The notes: generated by a model not told the origin, from the sequence alone. Counted from the stretch's first letter, positions 54,990 to 63,928 are shown. The stretch: DNA of 64,000 nucleotides from Georgenia daeguensis (GCF_039537705.1 NZ_BAABBA010000014.1:57488-121487); one strand, 5' to 3'. Translations and numbers: made by a program.

Positions 54990-55552
54990 CACGCCTCCCG
55001 GCGGGCCGTGGCCCGGTCGGCCGGCTGGGCCTCGAGCTCGTCGAGGAACCGGTCGATCACACGGGACTGCAGGGCGTGGTCGCTGACCGACTCGCCGACG
55101 ATCCGGGAGGCGAGCTCGGTGGCCAGCAGACCGACGTCGGTGCGCAGGGAGATCTGGGCGGCCTGACGGTCGGCCTCGATCTGACGCGCGGCGCTCTCGG
55201 TGACGCGGTCGGCCTCGACCTGAGCCTTGCCACGGGCCTCGGCGACGATCGCCTTGCCCTCCTCCTGCGCCTTCTCCCGCACCTCGGCGGCGTCACGCCG
55301 CGCCTGGGCGAGCTCGGCGGCGATCCGCTCCTCGGCGTCGGCCGCGGCCTGCTGGGCGCGCTCGGCCTGCTGCAGGCCGGTCTCGATCTTCTCCGCACGC
55401 TCGTCGAGCATCGACGTCAGGCGCGGCACCGCGTACTTCACCAGGAAGAACGCGATGATCGCGAGGCAGACCAGCGACCAGATGATGTCGTAGCTGGCAG
55501 GCAGGAGCGGGTTCTGGGTCACCTCCGCCCGCACGAGGGCCGTGGACTGCAT
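54989..55552 (-). CDS. atpF: ATP synthase Fo b subunit
   Basis: This 187-residue stator protein has one N-terminal membrane helix (YDIIWSLVCLAIIAFFLVKYAVPRL) followed by a long charged helix rich in Ala, Glu, Arg and Gln (IETGLQQAERAQQAAADAEERIAAELAQARRDAAEVREKA). It dimerises as the peripheral stalk. ATG 55552 shares one base with the atpE stop. There is only one b-type gene, without a separate b'. Confidence 0.97.
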   Translation of the reverse strand: MQSTALVRAEVTQNPLLPASYDIIWSLVCLAIIAFFLVKYAVPRLTSMLDERAEKIETGLQQAERAQQAAADAEERIAAELAQARRDAAEVREKAQEEGKAIVAEARGKAQVEADRVTESAARQIEADRQAAQISLRTDVGLLATELASRIVGESVSDHALQSRVIDRFLDELEAQPADRATARREA

Positions 55553-55761
55553 CAGAACACGAAGCCTGCGGCGAGGCCGATCAGACCGAGGGCCTCGACC
55601 AGGGCCATACCGATGAACATGTTGATGCGGAGCGGGCCGGCCAGCTCGGGCTGGCGCGCCACGGCCTCCTGCGTCTTGCCGACCAGGATGCCCATGCCGA
55701 TGCCGGGGCCGATGGTGGCGAGACCGTAGCCGATGGTCGCGATGTCTCCGGTGATCTCCAT
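55552..55761 (-). CDS. atpE: ATP synthase Fo c subunit
   Basis: This 69-residue hairpin has the N-terminal helix TIGYGLATIGPGIGMGILVGKTQEAVARQPEL (GxGxGxG-like packing motif), the polar loop ARQPEL and a C-terminal helix. The proton-carrying acid is E56 in ALVEALGLIGL. No extra Na-binding pattern such as an added Gln/Thr set is clear, so it is most likely H+-driven. ATG 55761 follows AAGGAAG. Being the ring subunit, it usually has strong initiation. Confidence 0.97.
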   Translation of the reverse strand: MEITGDIATIGYGLATIGPGIGMGILVGKTQEAVARQPELAGPLRINMFIGMALVEALGLIGLAAGFVF

Positions 55762-55862
55762 GCGGAGGTCTTCCTTCCTGTGTGGCGTTCCGGGTTGGTC
55801 CCGGTACGTCGTGGGTGTTGTTCGGCGGTGGGCGCTGGGGCCCGGCCGCCGACCTTCGTTTA

Positions 55863-56723
55863 CTAGTGGGACTCGACGGACAGCTGGATGTAGACCGCGG
55901 TGAGCACGGTGAAGACGTACGCCTGGAGGACCGCCACGAAGATCTCGAAGAGCGTGAACGCGAAGCCGGCAGCAAGGGTGCCGAGGCCGGCGATGGTCAG
56001 CCCGGCGCTGCTCGCCTCGAAGAAGAGGTAGTTCGTCGCCGCGAAGCACAGCACGAGCAGCAGGTGCCCGGCGAGCATGTTGGCCAGGAGACGGACGGTG
56101 AGCGTGGCGGGCCGGATGATGAACGTCGAGAGGAACTCGATCGGCGTCAGGATGATGTAGATCGGCCACGGCACGCCCGGCGGGAAGAGCTGGGACTTCA
56201 GGAAGTGCCCCCCGCCCTGGGCCCGGACGCCGGCCACGATGAACGTGACGTAGGACAGCAGCGCGAACACCAGGGGCAGACCGATGACGGACGAGCCGGC
56301 GATGTTCAGGAACGGGATGATGCCCGTGATGTTCATGAACAGGACGCCGAAGAAGATCACCACGAGCACCGGGGTGTACCTGCGCCCGATCTCACGGCCG
56401 AGCGACTCCTCGGCGATGCCCTTGCGCACGAAGTCGACGGCCATCTCGCCCATGGACTGCGCACGCCCGGGGACGAGCCGGACCTTGCGGGCGGCGAGCC
56501 AGAAGAAGAGGACGAGCATCGCGGTGGCGATGAGCCGCACCAGCGTGATCCGGTTGAACTCAAAGATCGTCCCCTCGAAGAGGACGGCCGGGGGGAAGAA
56601 GTCGGCGAGCGTGGGTCCGTGGAACCCGCTCCCCTCCTCGGCGGCGAGCACGACGGCGGAGGTGCTGGACGTCAGCATCGGTGCGGCAGACAGTGTGTCC
56701 CCCTGGTGGCTCGGGTCGGGCAC
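55863..56723 (-). CDS. atpB: ATP synthase Fo a subunit
   Basis: This 286-residue membrane subunit contains the half-channel helices. IRPATLTVRLLANMLAGHLLLVL has the essential Arg, and LTPIEFLSTFIIRP and LLVLCFAATNYLFFEA follow. The C-terminal AVLQAYVFTVLTAVYIQLSVE is conserved. The start is uncertain: GTG 56723 yields an N-terminal tail without strong ribosome site; ATG 56678 is also possible. A 101-bp gap separates it from atpE. Confidence 0.94.
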   Translation of the reverse strand: MPDPSHQGDTLSAAPMLTSSTSAVVLAAEEGSGFHGPTLADFFPPAVLFEGTIFEFNRITLVRLIATAMLVLFFWLAARKVRLVPGRAQSMGEMAVDFVRKGIAEESLGREIGRRYTPVLVVIFFGVLFMNITGIIPFLNIAGSSVIGLPLVFALLSYVTFIVAGVRAQGGGHFLKSQLFPPGVPWPIYIILTPIEFLSTFIIRPATLTVRLLANMLAGHLLLVLCFAATNYLFFEASSAGLTIAGLGTLAAGFAFTLFEIFVAVLQAYVFTVLTAVYIQLSVESH

Positions 56724-56862
56724 GGGTGCGTCCCCCGGGCACGTCCGACGACGGACCGTGTGCTGGGAACGAGGACGAGCCTAACGCATCGGATGGAGTG
56801 CTCCGCACACCGTCTCAGGAGCCGCCGGGCGCTCCGGGGCGGTGCTGGGCCTGCCGGACCGG

Positions 56863-57333
56863 TCAGTCGCGGGCGGCGCCGTCGTCGGGGGCCGGGCCGG
56901 GACGCCCCGACAGGTCGACGGTCGGCACGCGGGCACGCAGCACCGCGGCCATCTCGATACCCAGCGACCCGACGATGGCCAGCACGAGGACGAGGAAGAA
57001 GACCCCGGGCGAGTAGAAGTCCTTGCCCCGCACCAGCAGGAGGATGACGAGGAGGAGCACCATCTTGACCAGCCACCCGCCGACGCCGGCGGCGGTGGCC
57101 AGCGGAAGCGGCTTGTCGGCGGTGATCATCATCGTCACCACGGTGCCGACCATGAAGAGTGCGGCGATGCCCGCCCCCATGAGCGCGCCCCAGACGCCGG
57201 GGGTGCCCGCGACGAGGTAGCCGACGGCGGACCCGAGCACCGCTAGCCCGGCCACGAGGATGCCGAGCCGCCGCAGGATCAGCGCGTACATGTTCCGGGT
57301 GGCCCGGCCGGTCTCGTTCGGGGTCTCGCTCAT
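56863..57333 (-). CDS. AtpI-like membrane protein
   Basis: This 156-residue protein has four hydrophobic segments (LILRRLGILVAGLAVLGSAVGYLVAG, GALMGAGIAALFMVGTVVTMMI, WLVKMVLLLVILLLVRG, GVFFLVLVLAIVGSLGIEMAAVL). Its position directly before atpB is that of AtpI/Rv1303, thought to help c-ring assembly or Mg2+ supply. Sequence similarity to classical AtpI is weak, so the name rests on topology and location. ATG 57333 overlaps the stop of wecA (ATGA). Confidence 0.8.
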   Translation of the reverse strand: MSETPNETGRATRNMYALILRRLGILVAGLAVLGSAVGYLVAGTPGVWGALMGAGIAALFMVGTVVTMMITADKPLPLATAAGVGGWLVKMVLLLVILLLVRGKDFYSPGVFFLVLVLAIVGSLGIEMAAVLRARVPTVDLSGRPGPAPDDGAARD

Positions 57334-58742
57334 CCTCGGGGTTCCTCCTCGGTGCGCCGGTCGGTCCCGGACTGTGTCGATGTGGCCGCGGTGGGGGGCG
57401 TCGCGCCCGACGTGGTGCGGCGCCAGGGCGGCCGAGCGGGCGGGCCGCCGGCCGTGAGCGACGGGACGGCGGCCGGCGCCGCGGGAGCCGACGCCCCGTG
57501 AGCCGGCGCCGCGGGAGCCGACGCCGTGGCCGACGGTGCCGGGGCGGACACCGCGGCCCGCGTCACCGCGGCAGACGCCACGGGAGCCTGCGCCGTCGGG
57601 GATGCCGACGGGGCTGGAGCCGGCGCGTCGTCCCCCGCCCGCCGGGACCGGCGGTCCCGCAGGCCGGGCAGCTGCGTCACCGTGATGGCGACCGCCACGG
57701 CCACGGCCGCCGCCGTGCCGATGGCGACCTCCCCGGGGCTGTAGACGGCGAGGGCCACGGCGCTGAAGGAGATGACCGCCGCCCACAGGTACATGATGAG
57801 CACCGCCCGGCGGTGGCTGTGCCCGAGGTCGAGCAGCCGGTGGTGCAGGTGCATCCGGTCGGGGTGGAACGGCGAGTGCCCGGCACGCACCCGGCGCAGC
57901 ACGGCCAGCGTCATGTCCAGCAGCGGCACGAGGAGCACGGCGACCGGCAGCAGGATGGGCACGTAGGCCGGCAGTACCTGCGAGCTGCTCACCGTGGCGG
58001 GGTCGATCTGCCCGGTGACGACGATCGCGGCGGCCGCCACGGTCAGCCCCAGGAGCATGGCGCCGGAGTCGCCCATGAAGATCTTGGCGGGGTGGAAGTT
58101 GTGCGGGAGGAAGCCCACGCACACCCCCACCACCGCGGCGATGACGGCGGTCGCCAGGTTGGCGTAGTTGCCGGGCGAGGCGTCGCGCGTGAGCAGGTAG
58201 GTGTACACGAAGAACGCGCCGGCGCCGATGGCGATCATCCCGGCGGCGAGACCGTCAAGCCCGTCGACGAAGTTCACCGCGTTGATGGCGACGACGACCA
58301 CGAGGATCGTCGCGAAGAGCGAGAGGCGCGACGAGCCGATCGTCAGCCCGAAGATCGGGAAGGTGATGAGCTGGACGCCCTGCCAGGCCATGAAGCCGGC
58401 GGCGAGGACCTGGCCGACCAGCTTGGTCATCCAGTCCAGGTCCCAGATGTCGTCCGCGACGCCGAGGAGGCAGACGAGCGTCGCGCCGCCGAGGATCGCC
58501 CACATCGTGGAGGTCTCGAAGAACACCTCGTGCAGGAACGGCACCTGTGAGCCGACGAGCAGCGCGGCGGCCATCCCCACGAGCATCGCGACCCCGCCCA
58601 GCCGGGGCGTGGGGACGGTGTGCACGTCCCGTGCCCGCACCGGCGTCAGCGCCCGGGTCGCCAGGGCGACGCGGCGGACCAGCGGTGTGGCGAGGAAGGT
58701 GACCGCCGCCGCGGTCAGCAGGACGAGGAGGTAGACCCTCAC
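57330..58742 (-). CDS. wecA: WecA/MraY-type polyprenyl-phosphate GlcNAc-1-phosphate transferase
   Basis: This 470-residue integral membrane enzyme of the PNPT family has VPTPRLGG, the DD pair at 97-98 in GVADDIWDLDW, NAVNFVDGLDGLAAG at 154-168, KIFMGDSGAMLLG, and the cytoplasmic His motif MHLHHRLLDLGHSHRRA. About eleven membrane segments are seen. In actinobacteria the gene in this place (Rv1302, rfe/wecA) starts cell-wall linker or glycopolymer synthesis. A disordered Ala/Pro/Ser/Thr-rich tail of about 95 residues with repeated SAPA/SAPAP-like units is added at the C-terminus. GTG 58742 overlaps the sua5 stop (GTGA). Confidence 0.93.
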   Translation of the reverse strand: MRVYLLVLLTAAAVTFLATPLVRRVALATRALTPVRARDVHTVPTPRLGGVAMLVGMAAALLVGSQVPFLHEVFFETSTMWAILGGATLVCLLGVADDIWDLDWMTKLVGQVLAAGFMAWQGVQLITFPIFGLTIGSSRLSLFATILVVVVAINAVNFVDGLDGLAAGMIAIGAGAFFVYTYLLTRDASPGNYANLATAVIAAVVGVCVGFLPHNFHPAKIFMGDSGAMLLGLTVAAAAIVVTGQIDPATVSSSQVLPAYVPILLPVAVLLVPLLDMTLAVLRRVRAGHSPFHPDRMHLHHRLLDLGHSHRRAVLIMYLWAAVISFSAVALAVYSPGEVAIGTAAAVAVAVAITVTQLPGLRDRRSRRAGDDAPAPAPSASPTAQAPVASAAVTRAAVSAPAPSATASAPAAPAHGASAPAAPAAVPSLTAGGPPARPPWRRTTSGATPPTAATSTQSGTDRRTEEEPRG

Positions 58743-59461
58743 GGCGGGCCGTCACCGTCCGGCGGCTCGGCGCCCTCCGGCCCGGCGCCGGCCGTGGGGG
58801 CGGGCGGCTCCGCCGGGGCCTCCGCCAGCTCGGGGGCGACGGCGGCCAGCTCCTCCCGGCTCAGGGCGCCCTGGCGCAGGATCGTCAGGCGTTCCGCCGT
58901 CGCGTCCACGATGGTCGAGGCCACCCCGCCGCCCGCACGGCCGGCGTCGAGGTAGACGGCGACGTCGTCGCCGAAGTAGCCCAGCGCCTGCGCGGCGGTG
59001 GTGGCAGCCGGCTGCCCGGTGAGGTTCGCGCTGGAGACGGCCAGCGGCCCCGTCCGCCGCAGGAGGGCCAGGGCGGTCTCGTCCGCGGGCATGCGCAGCG
59101 CGACGGTGCCGTCGGTGTCGCCGAGGTCCCAGGCGAGCGACGGCTGGGCGAGGCAGATGATCGTGAGCGGACCGGGCCAGAACTTCGCGACGAGGTCGCG
59201 GACCACGTCCGGGACCTCGGTGGCGAGCCCGTCCAGCGTGCCCGCGTTGCCGACGAGCACCGGCGGCGGCTGCTGGCGGCCGCGGCCCTTGGCGGCGAGC
59301 AGCGCGGCGACGGCGCGGGCGTCGAAGGCGTCCGCGGCGATGCCGTAGACGGTGTCGGTGGGAATCACGGCGAGGGCGCCGCGGCCGAGGGCGTTGACGG
59401 CCTCGTCCAGCCCCGCGCTGCGCCCCTCGGGGTCCTGGCAGTCGTACACACTCACGCGCAC
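58739..59461 (-). CDS. L-threonylcarbamoyladenylate synthase (Sua5/TsaC)
   Basis: This 240-residue protein makes threonylcarbamoyl-AMP for the tRNA t6A37 modification. The YrdC/Sua5 fold is shown by LGRGALAVIPTDTVYGIAADAFDARAV, AAKGRGRQQPPPVLVG (KGR motif), KFWPGPLTII, VALRMPADETAL and GPLAVSSANLTGQPAATT. The last 30 residues are Pro/Ala/Gly-rich and differ from the family. GTG 59461 is preferred; GTG 59455 is possible. It is placed before wecA with a 4-bp overlap and after prmC, as in many actinobacteria, but here a VanZ-like gene on the other strand lies between it and prmC. Confidence 0.93.
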   Translation of the reverse strand: MRVSVYDCQDPEGRSAGLDEAVNALGRGALAVIPTDTVYGIAADAFDARAVAALLAAKGRGRQQPPPVLVGNAGTLDGLATEVPDVVRDLVAKFWPGPLTIICLAQPSLAWDLGDTDGTVALRMPADETALALLRRTGPLAVSSANLTGQPAATTAAQALGYFGDDVAVYLDAGRAGGGVASTIVDATAERLTILRQGALSREELAAVAPELAEAPAEPPAPTAGAGPEGAEPPDGDGPP

Positions 59462-59508
59462 GAGTCTGTCACGGCGGCGGCGGCAGGCGTGACATCCTGT
59501 CCGGTGAC

Positions 59509-59931
59509 ATGAGCCCCACCGCATGCCGACGCACCCGTCTCCTCGTCCTGGCCGCGGCGGTGGTGGTCCAGCTCGTGGTGCTCTACGTCCCGCGCGTGCC
59601 CGACGTCGGTGCGGTCGCCGTGCCCGGCGGGGACAAGATAGTCCACGCCGCGGTGTTCGGAGCCGTCACCCTCGCCGGGCTCCGGGCCGGCCTCTCCCCC
59701 GCCGTCGTCGTGGCCTTCGGGGTGGCGCACGCGGGCGTGAGCGAGCTGCTCCAGCACACGGTGCTGCCGGCCCGCAGCGGGGACCCGTTCGACGTGCTCG
59801 CCGACCTGGCCGGGGTCGCCGTCGGCGCCCTGGTGGCGTCGTGGCTCGCCGGGCGCGGGAGCCGGCCCGCCGGCGTCACGGGCGGCGCGCCCGGACGTAG
59901 CGGTCGCGGCCGGTCAGGTCCTCCCCGGTAG
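59509..59931 (+). CDS. VanZ-like membrane protein
   Basis: This 140-residue protein has four hydrophobic segments. The first is LLVLAAAVVVQLVVLYVP; then GGDKIVHAAVFGAVTLAGLRAG (the family's D-K-x-x-H signature), AVVVAFGVAHAGVSELLQH and DVLADLAGVAVGALVAS (ending in the DxxAdxxG-like motif). VanZ-fold proteins are widespread and mostly unrelated to glycopeptide resistance; no other van gene is present. ATG 59509 lies 48 bp from the divergent sua5 start. Its 3' end overlaps the convergent prmC gene by 56 bp (59876-59931). Confidence 0.85.
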   Translation: MSPTACRRTRLLVLAAAVVVQLVVLYVPRVPDVGAVAVPGGDKIVHAAVFGAVTLAGLRAGLSPAVVVAFGVAHAGVSELLQHTVLPARSGDPFDVLADLAGVAVGALVASWLAGRGSRPAGVTGGAPGRSGRGRSGPPR

Positions 59932-60733
59932 CGACGTCGACCAGCCCGGCGGCCGCGGCGATCTCCCGGACGGCGGCGGACTGGACCTCGGCGTGCTCCA
60001 TGACGAACGTCCCGCCGGGTCGCAGCAGCCGCGCCGCGGAGGCGACGACGGCGCGGGGCACGTCGAGCCCGTCGGGGCCGCCACCGTAGAGCGCCAGGTC
60101 GGGGTCGTGCTCGCGCACCTCGACGTCCACCGGCACCTGGTCGGGCGGGATGTACGGGGGGTTGGAGACGACGACGTCGACCGTGCCGTCCAGCTCCGGC
60201 AGCGCCGTCGCCGCGTCACCGGCGACGAGGCGGACGTCGGGGGCGAGCGCGTCGACGTTGCGCCGGGCGAGGGCCAGCGCGTCGGGCGAGAGCTCGACGG
60301 CGATCACCTGCGAGCCGGGGACCTCCGTGGCGACGGCGAGCGCGATGGCCCCCGAGCCGGTGCACAGGTCGACGACGACGGGCGCGTGCCCGCGCACCGC
60401 GCGCGCCGCCTCGACCGCCGCGCCGGCGACGACCTCGGTCTCCGGGCGGGCGACGAACGCGCCCGGCGCGGCCTCGAGCGTCAGGTGGCGGAACGCCATG
60501 GTCCCGGTCAGGTGCTGGAGCGGGACGCGACTGCTGCGGCCCCGGACCAGGTCCGCGTAGCGGGCGAGCAGCTCGGGGGTGACGTCGGGGGCGAGCACCA
60601 GCGGGGTGCCGAGGAGGTGCTCGGCGAGGAGGCGGGCGTCCACGGCCGGCGACGGCACCCCCGCCTCGGCGAGGATCGCGGTGGCGCCCGCCACGGCCTG
60701 GCGCCACGTCGGGGCGGGGCGGAACTCGCTCAC
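59876..60733 (-). CDS. prmC: Peptide chain release factor N5-glutamine methyltransferase
   Basis: This 285-residue SAM-dependent enzyme methylates the Gln of the GGQ motif in release factors. The N-terminal substrate domain has PSPAVDARLLAEHLLG and FRHLTLEAAPGAFVARPETEVV. VVVDLCTGSGAIALAVA is the SAM motif, and NPPYIPP at 191-197 is the Gln-binding catalytic motif. GTG 60733 overlaps the prfA stop (GTGA), so enzyme and substrate are translationally coupled. Its 3' end runs into the convergent VanZ gene. Confidence 0.95.
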   Translation of the reverse strand: MSEFRPAPTWRQAVAGATAILAEAGVPSPAVDARLLAEHLLGTPLVLAPDVTPELLARYADLVRGRSSRVPLQHLTGTMAFRHLTLEAAPGAFVARPETEVVAGAAVEAARAVRGHAPVVVDLCTGSGAIALAVATEVPGSQVIAVELSPDALALARRNVDALAPDVRLVAGDAATALPELDGTVDVVVSNPPYIPPDQVPVDVEVREHDPDLALYGGGPDGLDVPRAVVASAARLLRPGGTFVMEHAEVQSAAVREIAAAAGLVDVATGEDLTGRDRYVRARRP

Positions 60734-61827
60734 GCGCGGCCGGAGGCCGCGGCCGCGAGCCGGGCGGCCTCGTCCATCTCGACGGCCGAGGCGATGACCG
60801 GGCCGAGGTCGCCGTCGAGCACGTGGTCCAGGTTGTACGCCTTGTACCCCGTACGGTGGTCGGCGATGCGGTTCTCGGGGAAGTTGTAGGTGCGGATGCG
60901 CTCGGAGCGGTCGACGGTGCGCACCTGGGAGCGGCGCTGCTCGGAGGCCGCGGCCTCCGCCTCCTCCTGCCGTGCGGCCAGCAGCCGCGCGCGCAGCACG
61001 CGCATGGCCTGCTCGCGGTTCTGCAGCTGAGACTTCTCGTTCTGCATCGAGACCACGATGCCGGTCGGCACGTGGGTGATGCGCACGGCGGAGTCGGTGG
61101 TGTTCACGGACTGCCCGCCGGGTCCGGAGGACCGGTAGACGTCGATGCGCAGGTCGTTCGCGTCGATCTCGACCTCGCCCGGGTCGTCCACCTCGGGCAG
61201 CACGAGCACCCCGGCGGCGGAGGTGTGGATGCGGCCCTGGGACTCGGTGACCGGCACCCGCTGCACGCGGTGCACCCCGCCCTCGTACTTCAGGTGCGCC
61301 CAGACGCCGTCGGAGGGATCCTGCGGGACGCCCCTGGCCTTGATGGCGACCGAGACGTCCTTGTAGCCGCCGAGGTCGGACTCGGTGGCGCTGATGATCT
61401 GCGCCGACCAGCCCTGGCGCTCGGCGTAACGCAGGTACATGCGCACCAGGTCGCCGGCGAAGAGCGCGGACTCCTCCCCGCCCTCCCCCGCCTTGACCTC
61501 GAGGATGACGTCGCGGGCGTCGTCGGGGTCGGTCGGCACCAGCACCCGGCGCAGGTCCTCGGCCGCGGACTCGCGCGCGGCCTCGAGGGCGGGGAGCTCC
61601 TCGGCGAAGGCCTCGTCGACCTCGGCGAGCTCGCGGCCGGCGGCGAGGTCCCCCTCGGCGGCCTGCCAGGCGCGGAAGGCGTGGACGATGCGGCCCAGCT
61701 CGGCGTAGCGGCGCCCGAGCGTGCGGGCGCGGCCCGCGTCGGCGTGGACGGACGGGTCCGCCAGCGCGCGTTCGATCTCGGCGTGCTCGGCCAGCAGCGG
61801 CTCGACGGCCGCGAGGTCCTCGCTCAT
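60730..61827 (-). CDS. prfA: Peptide chain release factor 1
   Basis: This 365-residue RF1 recognises UAA and UAG. The stop-codon-reading tripeptide is PVT (residues 192-194) in RVPVTESQGRIHTSAAG, and the catalytic GGQ is at 237-239 in SSGPGGQSVNTTDSAVR. KAGEGGEESALFAGDLVRMY is the conserved middle. ATG 61827 opens the frame. It lies between rpmE and prmC, the usual order. Confidence 0.97.
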   Translation of the reverse strand: MSEDLAAVEPLLAEHAEIERALADPSVHADAGRARTLGRRYAELGRIVHAFRAWQAAEGDLAAGRELAEVDEAFAEELPALEAARESAAEDLRRVLVPTDPDDARDVILEVKAGEGGEESALFAGDLVRMYLRYAERQGWSAQIISATESDLGGYKDVSVAIKARGVPQDPSDGVWAHLKYEGGVHRVQRVPVTESQGRIHTSAAGVLVLPEVDDPGEVEIDANDLRIDVYRSSGPGGQSVNTTDSAVRITHVPTGIVVSMQNEKSQLQNREQAMRVLRARLLAARQEEAEAAASEQRRSQVRTVDRSERIRTYNFPENRIADHRTGYKAYNLDHVLDGDLGPVIASAVEMDEAARLAAAASGRA

Positions 61828-61933
61828 GCCCTTACCTCCGGTGCTCCCCTGCGACGGTCAGTGCGTACGACAACGCCGGCGGGAGCCGCAGAACCATGAG
61901 GTCCGCGGCGTCACCGCCGGCGTTGGTGGGGCG

Positions 61934-62143
61934 CTACTTCTTCTTGCCGTAGCGGGCCTCGAAGCGGGCCACGCGGCCACCGGTGTCGAGGATCTTCTGC
62001 TTGCCGGTGTAGAACGGGTGGCAGGCGCTGCACACGTCGGCGTGGATCTCGCCGGACGTCGCGGTGCTGCGGGTGGTGAAGGTGTTCCCACAGGTGCACG
62101 TGACCGTGGTCGTCACGTACTCGGGGTGGATGCCCTGCTTCAT
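61934..62143 (-). CDS. rpmE: 50S ribosomal protein L31, zinc-binding form
   Basis: This 69-residue protein starts MKQGIHPEYVTTTVTCTCGNTF and has VCSACHPFYTGKQKILDTGGRVARFEARYGKKK. Cys residues in the two motifs (CTCG, CSACH) mark the zinc-containing C+ paralogue, which is normally replaced by a Cys-free L31 under zinc starvation. ATG 62143 follows AGGAGAG. It lies upstream of prfA (106 bp) and downstream of rho. Confidence 0.97.
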   Translation of the reverse strand: MKQGIHPEYVTTTVTCTCGNTFTTRSTATSGEIHADVCSACHPFYTGKQKILDTGGRVARFEARYGKKK

Positions 62144-62256
62144 GAATCTCTCCTGGTTCGTTTGGTGCCCCGGGTCGCACGCTGGTCGCGCACGTGAACC
62201 GGAGGCCGACGAGACATTGTGCCAGACGGCACGGCGGTGTCGCTGCCGGTGGTGCA

Positions 62257-62306
62257 ACACCGCGGGCGCCGCCCGTGTTCCCGTGCGGGCGGACGCCTCG
62301 CGGTGT
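62257..62306 (-). terminator. Long branched hairpin between rho and rpmE
   Basis: An outer 8-bp stem (62257-62264 with 62299-62306) encloses GCG/CGC and a 6-bp GC stem (62270-62275 with 62286-62291). It begins 17 bp after the rho stop codon and ends about 110 bp before the rpmE start. It probably terminates rho transcripts or limits read-through. No U-tract follows. Confidence 0.65.
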
Positions 62307-62323
62307 GACCAACCTCTCCGGCG

Positions 62324-63862
62324 TCAGCGGATGGCGAGCTCCGGCTCGTTGGCCGGCGACGGCGTGTTCTTCGCGACGGTCATGAGGAACTCCGCGTTCG
62401 AGCCCGTCTCGCGCAGTTTGCCCAGGAGCAGGTCGATCGCCTGCTGCTGGTCGAGCGCGCCCATGACGCGACGCAGCTTCCACACGATCTTGAGCTCCTC
62501 GGGAGCCATGAGCAGCTCCTCGCGGCGCGTGCCCGAGGCGTTGACGTCAACGGCCGGGAAGATGCGCTTGTCCGCCAGCTGGCGCGAGAGCCGCAGCTCC
62601 ATGTTCCCGGTGCCCTTGAACTCCTCGAAGATGACCTCGTCCATCTTCGAGCCGGTCTCCACCAGCGCGGAGGCGAGGATCGTCAGGGAGCCCCCGTTCT
62701 CGATGTTGCGCGCGGCGCCGAAGAACTTCTTCGGCGGGTACAGCGCCGAGGCGTCCACGCCGCCGGAGAGGATGCGGCCCGAGGCGGGCGCCGCGAGGTT
62801 GTAGGCGCGGGAGAGGCGGGTCAGGGAGTCGAGGAGCACCACGACGTCCTGGCCCAGCTCGACGAGCCGCTTGGCCCGCTCGATCGCCAGCTCGGCCACG
62901 ATCGTGTGGTCCGACGCGGGGCGGTCGAAGGTCGAGGCGATGACCTCGCCCTTGACCATCCGCTCCATGTCCGTGACCTCCTCGGGGCGCTCGTCGACGA
63001 GCACCACCATGAGGTGGACGTGGGGGCTGTTGATGGCGATCGCGTTGGCGATCTGCTGCATGATGATCGTCTTGCCGGCCTTCGGCGGAGCCACGATCAG
63101 GCCGCGCTGGCCCTTGCCGATCGGGGCCACGAGGTCGATGACGCGGGGCGTGATCGCCTTCGGCGTGGTCTCCAGGCGCAGCTGCTCCTGGGGGTACAGC
63201 GGGGTCAGCTTGGCGAACTCCGGGCGCTTGCGCGCCTGCTCGACGCTCATCCCGTTGACGGTGTCGAGGCGGACCAGGGCGTTGAACTTCTGGCGCTGCC
63301 CGGTCTGCTGCTCGCCCTCGCGGGGCTGGCGCACGGCGCCGGTGATCGCGTCGCCGCGGCGCAGGCCGTTCTTCTTGACCTGGCCGAGGGTCACGTAGAC
63401 GTCGTTGGCGCCGGGCAGGTAGCCGGAGGTGCGCACGAACGCGTAGTTGTCCAGCACGTCGAGGATGCCCGCGACGGGCAGCAGGACGTCGTCCTCGCTG
63501 ACCTCGACGGGCTCGTCGAAGGCGAAGTCGCTGCCGCGGCCGCCACGCCCCGGGCGCTTGCGGTCCCGGTTGCGGTCGCGGTTGCGGCGGCGCGAGCGGG
63601 AGGAGCCGTGCTCGTCCTCGTCGCGGCGGGTGCGTCCGCCCAGGGACTGGTCCTGCTCGCCGTCGTTCTGGCGGCCGCGACGGCGGGCGGCGGCCTCACC
63701 GAGGGCGTCGAGGGCGCGGCGCGCACGCTCCTCCTCGCTCTCCCCGCCGTGGTCCGCGCGCGGGGCTCGCTCGGCGAGCTCGCGCTTGAGCGCCTCCTTC
63801 GCGTCGTCGTGCGGCGCAACCTCGGGGTCGGTGGTGGCGGGCGCGGCGGTGCCGGCCGGCAC
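62324..63862 (-). CDS. rho: Transcription termination factor Rho, N-terminal part unresolved
   Basis: The visible frame gives 512 residues from GTG 63862. It has the cold-shock-like RNA-binding domain (DVLLPVAGILDVLDNYAFVRTSGYLPGANDVYVTLGQVKKNGLRRGD), Walker A GLIVAPPKAGKT ending at 265, and VVLLDSLTRLSRAYN. GTGNMELRLSRQLADKRIFPAVDVNASGTRREELL is typical of Rho. Before it lies a charged linker (residues 80-112, Arg/Asp-rich) as in high-GC Rho proteins. The Rho_N helical domain normally seen first is absent. The same frame continues upstream for 35 codons without a start codon until TGA 63965-63967, and remains open beyond it to the window edge. GTG 63862 may therefore not be the native start. 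The core is certain. Confidence 0.9.
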   Translation of the reverse strand: MPAGTAAPATTDPEVAPHDDAKEALKRELAERAPRADHGGESEEERARRALDALGEAAARRRGRQNDGEQDQSLGGRTRRDEDEHGSSRSRRRNRDRNRDRKRPGRGGRGSDFAFDEPVEVSEDDVLLPVAGILDVLDNYAFVRTSGYLPGANDVYVTLGQVKKNGLRRGDAITGAVRQPREGEQQTGQRQKFNALVRLDTVNGMSVEQARKRPEFAKLTPLYPQEQLRLETTPKAITPRVIDLVAPIGKGQRGLIVAPPKAGKTIIMQQIANAIAINSPHVHLMVVLVDERPEEVTDMERMVKGEVIASTFDRPASDHTIVAELAIERAKRLVELGQDVVVLLDSLTRLSRAYNLAAPASGRILSGGVDASALYPPKKFFGAARNIENGGSLTILASALVETGSKMDEVIFEEFKGTGNMELRLSRQLADKRIFPAVDVNASGTRREELLMAPEELKIVWKLRRVMGALDQQQAIDLLLGKLRETGSNAEFLMTVAKNTPSPANEPELAIR

Positions 63863-63928
63863 CCCGGTGGCGGCGGGGGCCGCCGTCGCGCCGGCGGCGG
63901 CGGGGCTGGCGGCTGGGGCGGTGGCACG

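Noticed and set aside
59509..59931. Vancomycin or teicoplanin resistance gene
   Set aside because: Only the generic VanZ fold is present, with no vanHAX or regulator. The family is widespread in sensitive bacteria.
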